6,442 bases of DNA. It comes from Planctomycetota bacterium (GTDB lineage Bacteria > Planctomycetota > Phycisphaerae > UBA1845 > CAIVHJ01). Position numbers and translations under genes: made by a program. Each line of letters opens with the position of its first letter. The stretch's first letter is position 1. The notes under the pieces were generated by a model. It worked only from the letters and a program-made list of their open reading frames with translations. It was not told the origin of the DNA and searched no databases. The stretch covers positions 1 through 6,442 of the forward strand of contig JACZTW010000225.1 in assembly GCA_022573485.1 (NCBI GenBank), in the 5' to 3' direction. Positions 5,395-6,442 of the stretch are shown one piece after another.

Positions 5395-6396
5395 TTATGG
5401 CTCCTGCTCCATGTAATCCTCGCCCATCATCATCTCATAGTGAGCAATGTGACCTGTCTTCTCGAAAACCTGTCGGAACACAGCCAAGTACTTATCGACC
5501 GAGGCTGCATCGACTGAAACGTAGAGCTCGTCAGAGATCGAGTGGGAGCCCGCGTTGACCCATGAGAAGAGGGATTTGCACCTGAGTTTGTCCTCCCCTT
5601 CAAAATAGGAGCACAGTTTGTCCGGGTCGGCTTGCCCAAGGATTGTGAAGTAGTATTCAAGAATTCTTCTCAGGGTGTTTTGAATCAATAGGTTGGAACG
5701 GTCGCGATTTCGCACTTCCATCCAAAGCAGTTCGTATGACGTCTTGATTGGATTCGTTTTGTGGCTTTCAAGTACCGACACATCATTTGACTTTCTCACA
5801 GTCCAGAACGTCTCTTCATTCATGACGCCGTCGTTGGAGCGTCTCTTGTTGAAGGAGACCTCTTTGTGGAAATAGATGTTATGAGTCAGTACGAAAATCT
5901 GCTTGATATACCCTGAGCCCTTCCGGACTTTCTCAAAAAGCCCTTTGATCAACGTGCTGACTGTGAATAGGACGTCACTGTCGAGGCTTGAGACGGGATC
6001 GTCAAATACAACCACTCGGTCGGTCGTCATGCCGGTCTCAGATTCGCTCCCTTTGAGAAGGTGGTAGAAGTACAGAAACGTTATAAAATTCCTCTCGCCC
6101 TCACTCAGGGTTTCTCTTGCATCTGTACCGTCAGGCCGCACGATTTTGTAGAATCTGTCTCCGTCCGCCTTTGCCAATGCGAAGCTATTGAAGCCAAACG
6201 AGCCCAGAATACCGTTAATCTCGTCGATCGTCGGCTGGATGCTAGTCGTCACCTTTTCCAGCTCTCTGATCTCAACCTCCTTTTCTTTCTTTGCTTTTCC
6301 CTTCGCGGCAATCTGGGAGGTTGTCCCGTGTATAGTTGAACTTGAGCGGCTCTCCCGCATCAGCAGCTTCCTTACTACGCCGCTTCGGAAGAACAA
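5395..6396 (-). CDS. AAA_13-type ATPase (PrrC/RloC-like group), C-terminal half; 5'-truncated or frameshifted
   Basis: The frame covers 333 residues and ends at TAA 5395-5397. A charged coiled-coil stretch (AKGKAKKEKEVEIRELEK) leads into the ABC-type C-terminal ATPase half: signature LSEGE (97-101), Walker B VVVFDDP (128-134), D-loop SSLDSD (136-141) and switch LTHN (170-173). The C-terminal block includes TNPIKTSYELLWMEV, NTLRRILEYYF and WVNAGSH. Arg243-x3-Glu247 and His285 have the R-x3-E...H layout of the PrrC/RloC anticodon-nuclease site, so a tRNA-cleaving defence role is possible but inferred. The Walker A half, usually several hundred residues upstream, is missing: TGA at 6397-6399 closes the frame and no frame in 6397-6442 looks homologous. 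The TTG at 6396 is a weak start; ATG 6358-6360, with AAGGA 8 nt before it, would give 321 residues. It may be a pseudogene remnant, or a gene broken by one indel. G+C is visibly lower than in the neighbours. Confidence 0.8.
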   Translation of the reverse strand: MFFRSGVVRKLLMRESRSSSTIHGTTSQIAAKGKAKKEKEVEIRELEKVTTSIQPTIDEINGILGSFGFNSFALAKADGDRFYKIVRPDGTDARETLSEGERNFITFLYFYHLLKGSESETGMTTDRVVVFDDPVSSLDSDVLFTVSTLIKGLFEKVRKGSGYIKQIFVLTHNIYFHKEVSFNKRRSNDGVMNEETFWTVRKSNDVSVLESHKTNPIKTSYELLWMEVRNRDRSNLLIQNTLRRILEYYFTILGQADPDKLCSYFEGEDKLRCKSLFSWVNAGSHSISDELYVSVDAASVDKYLAVFRQVFEKTGHIAHYEMMMGEDYMEQEP

Positions 6397-6442
6397 TCAA
6401 CCTGATCCATTTCTGGGTCCAACACCGCCATCAACCGGGGCA

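Overview
The window is GC-rich over most of its length (a hand count of 601-660 gives 40/60 G+C) with dense, bacterial-style coding. Nothing in it fixes the taxon. The transposase subtype (AYGFWLPNDPRGSW block) and the GATTGCGGATT-type dispersed repeats make me think of a planctomycete or related environmental bacterium, but that is inference from memory.

Layout. Bases 1-297 (+) hold the C-terminal end of a 3-hydroxyacyl/3-hydroxybutyryl-CoA dehydrogenase whose front lies outside the window. A 37-bp gap with a perfect 8-bp hairpin leads to a complete PLP-dependent group II decarboxylase (335-1783, +). Bases 1784-2205 hold no gene I can support, but are crowded with palindromes and contain an 81-nt imperfect inverted repeat ending in a T tract. 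An ABC exporter with fused membrane and ATPase domains runs leftward (2295-4259, -). Next comes a REP-associated tyrosine transposase (RAYT, Y1/HUH family; 4419-5012, -). The right end (5395-6396, -) is the C-terminal half of an AAA_13-type ATPase of the PrrC/RloC-like group. Its reading frame is closed by a stop at 6397-6399 before any Walker A region, so it is truncated, frameshifted or reinitiating. Part of this gene is visibly poorer in G+C (22/60 in 5641-5700), which suggests a separate origin.

The main structure not explained by genes is a repeat family. At least six copies of a 28-bp REP-like element (head GTTTAGCGGCGACC, tail GCAGGGGAGCGCG), plus one eroded copy, lie between 2206 and 5273, all outside or at the edges of genes. 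Two copies bracket the RAYT gene in inverted orientation, as expected for a RAYT and its cognate REPs. Three copies carry a second conserved 32-33-bp block downstream, making composite elements. One copy supplies the only purine-rich ribosome-binding candidate in front of the RAYT start. The first two genes look like a metabolic pair, and the right half looks like an accessory region of exporter, RAYT with repeats, and a degenerate defence-type ATPase.
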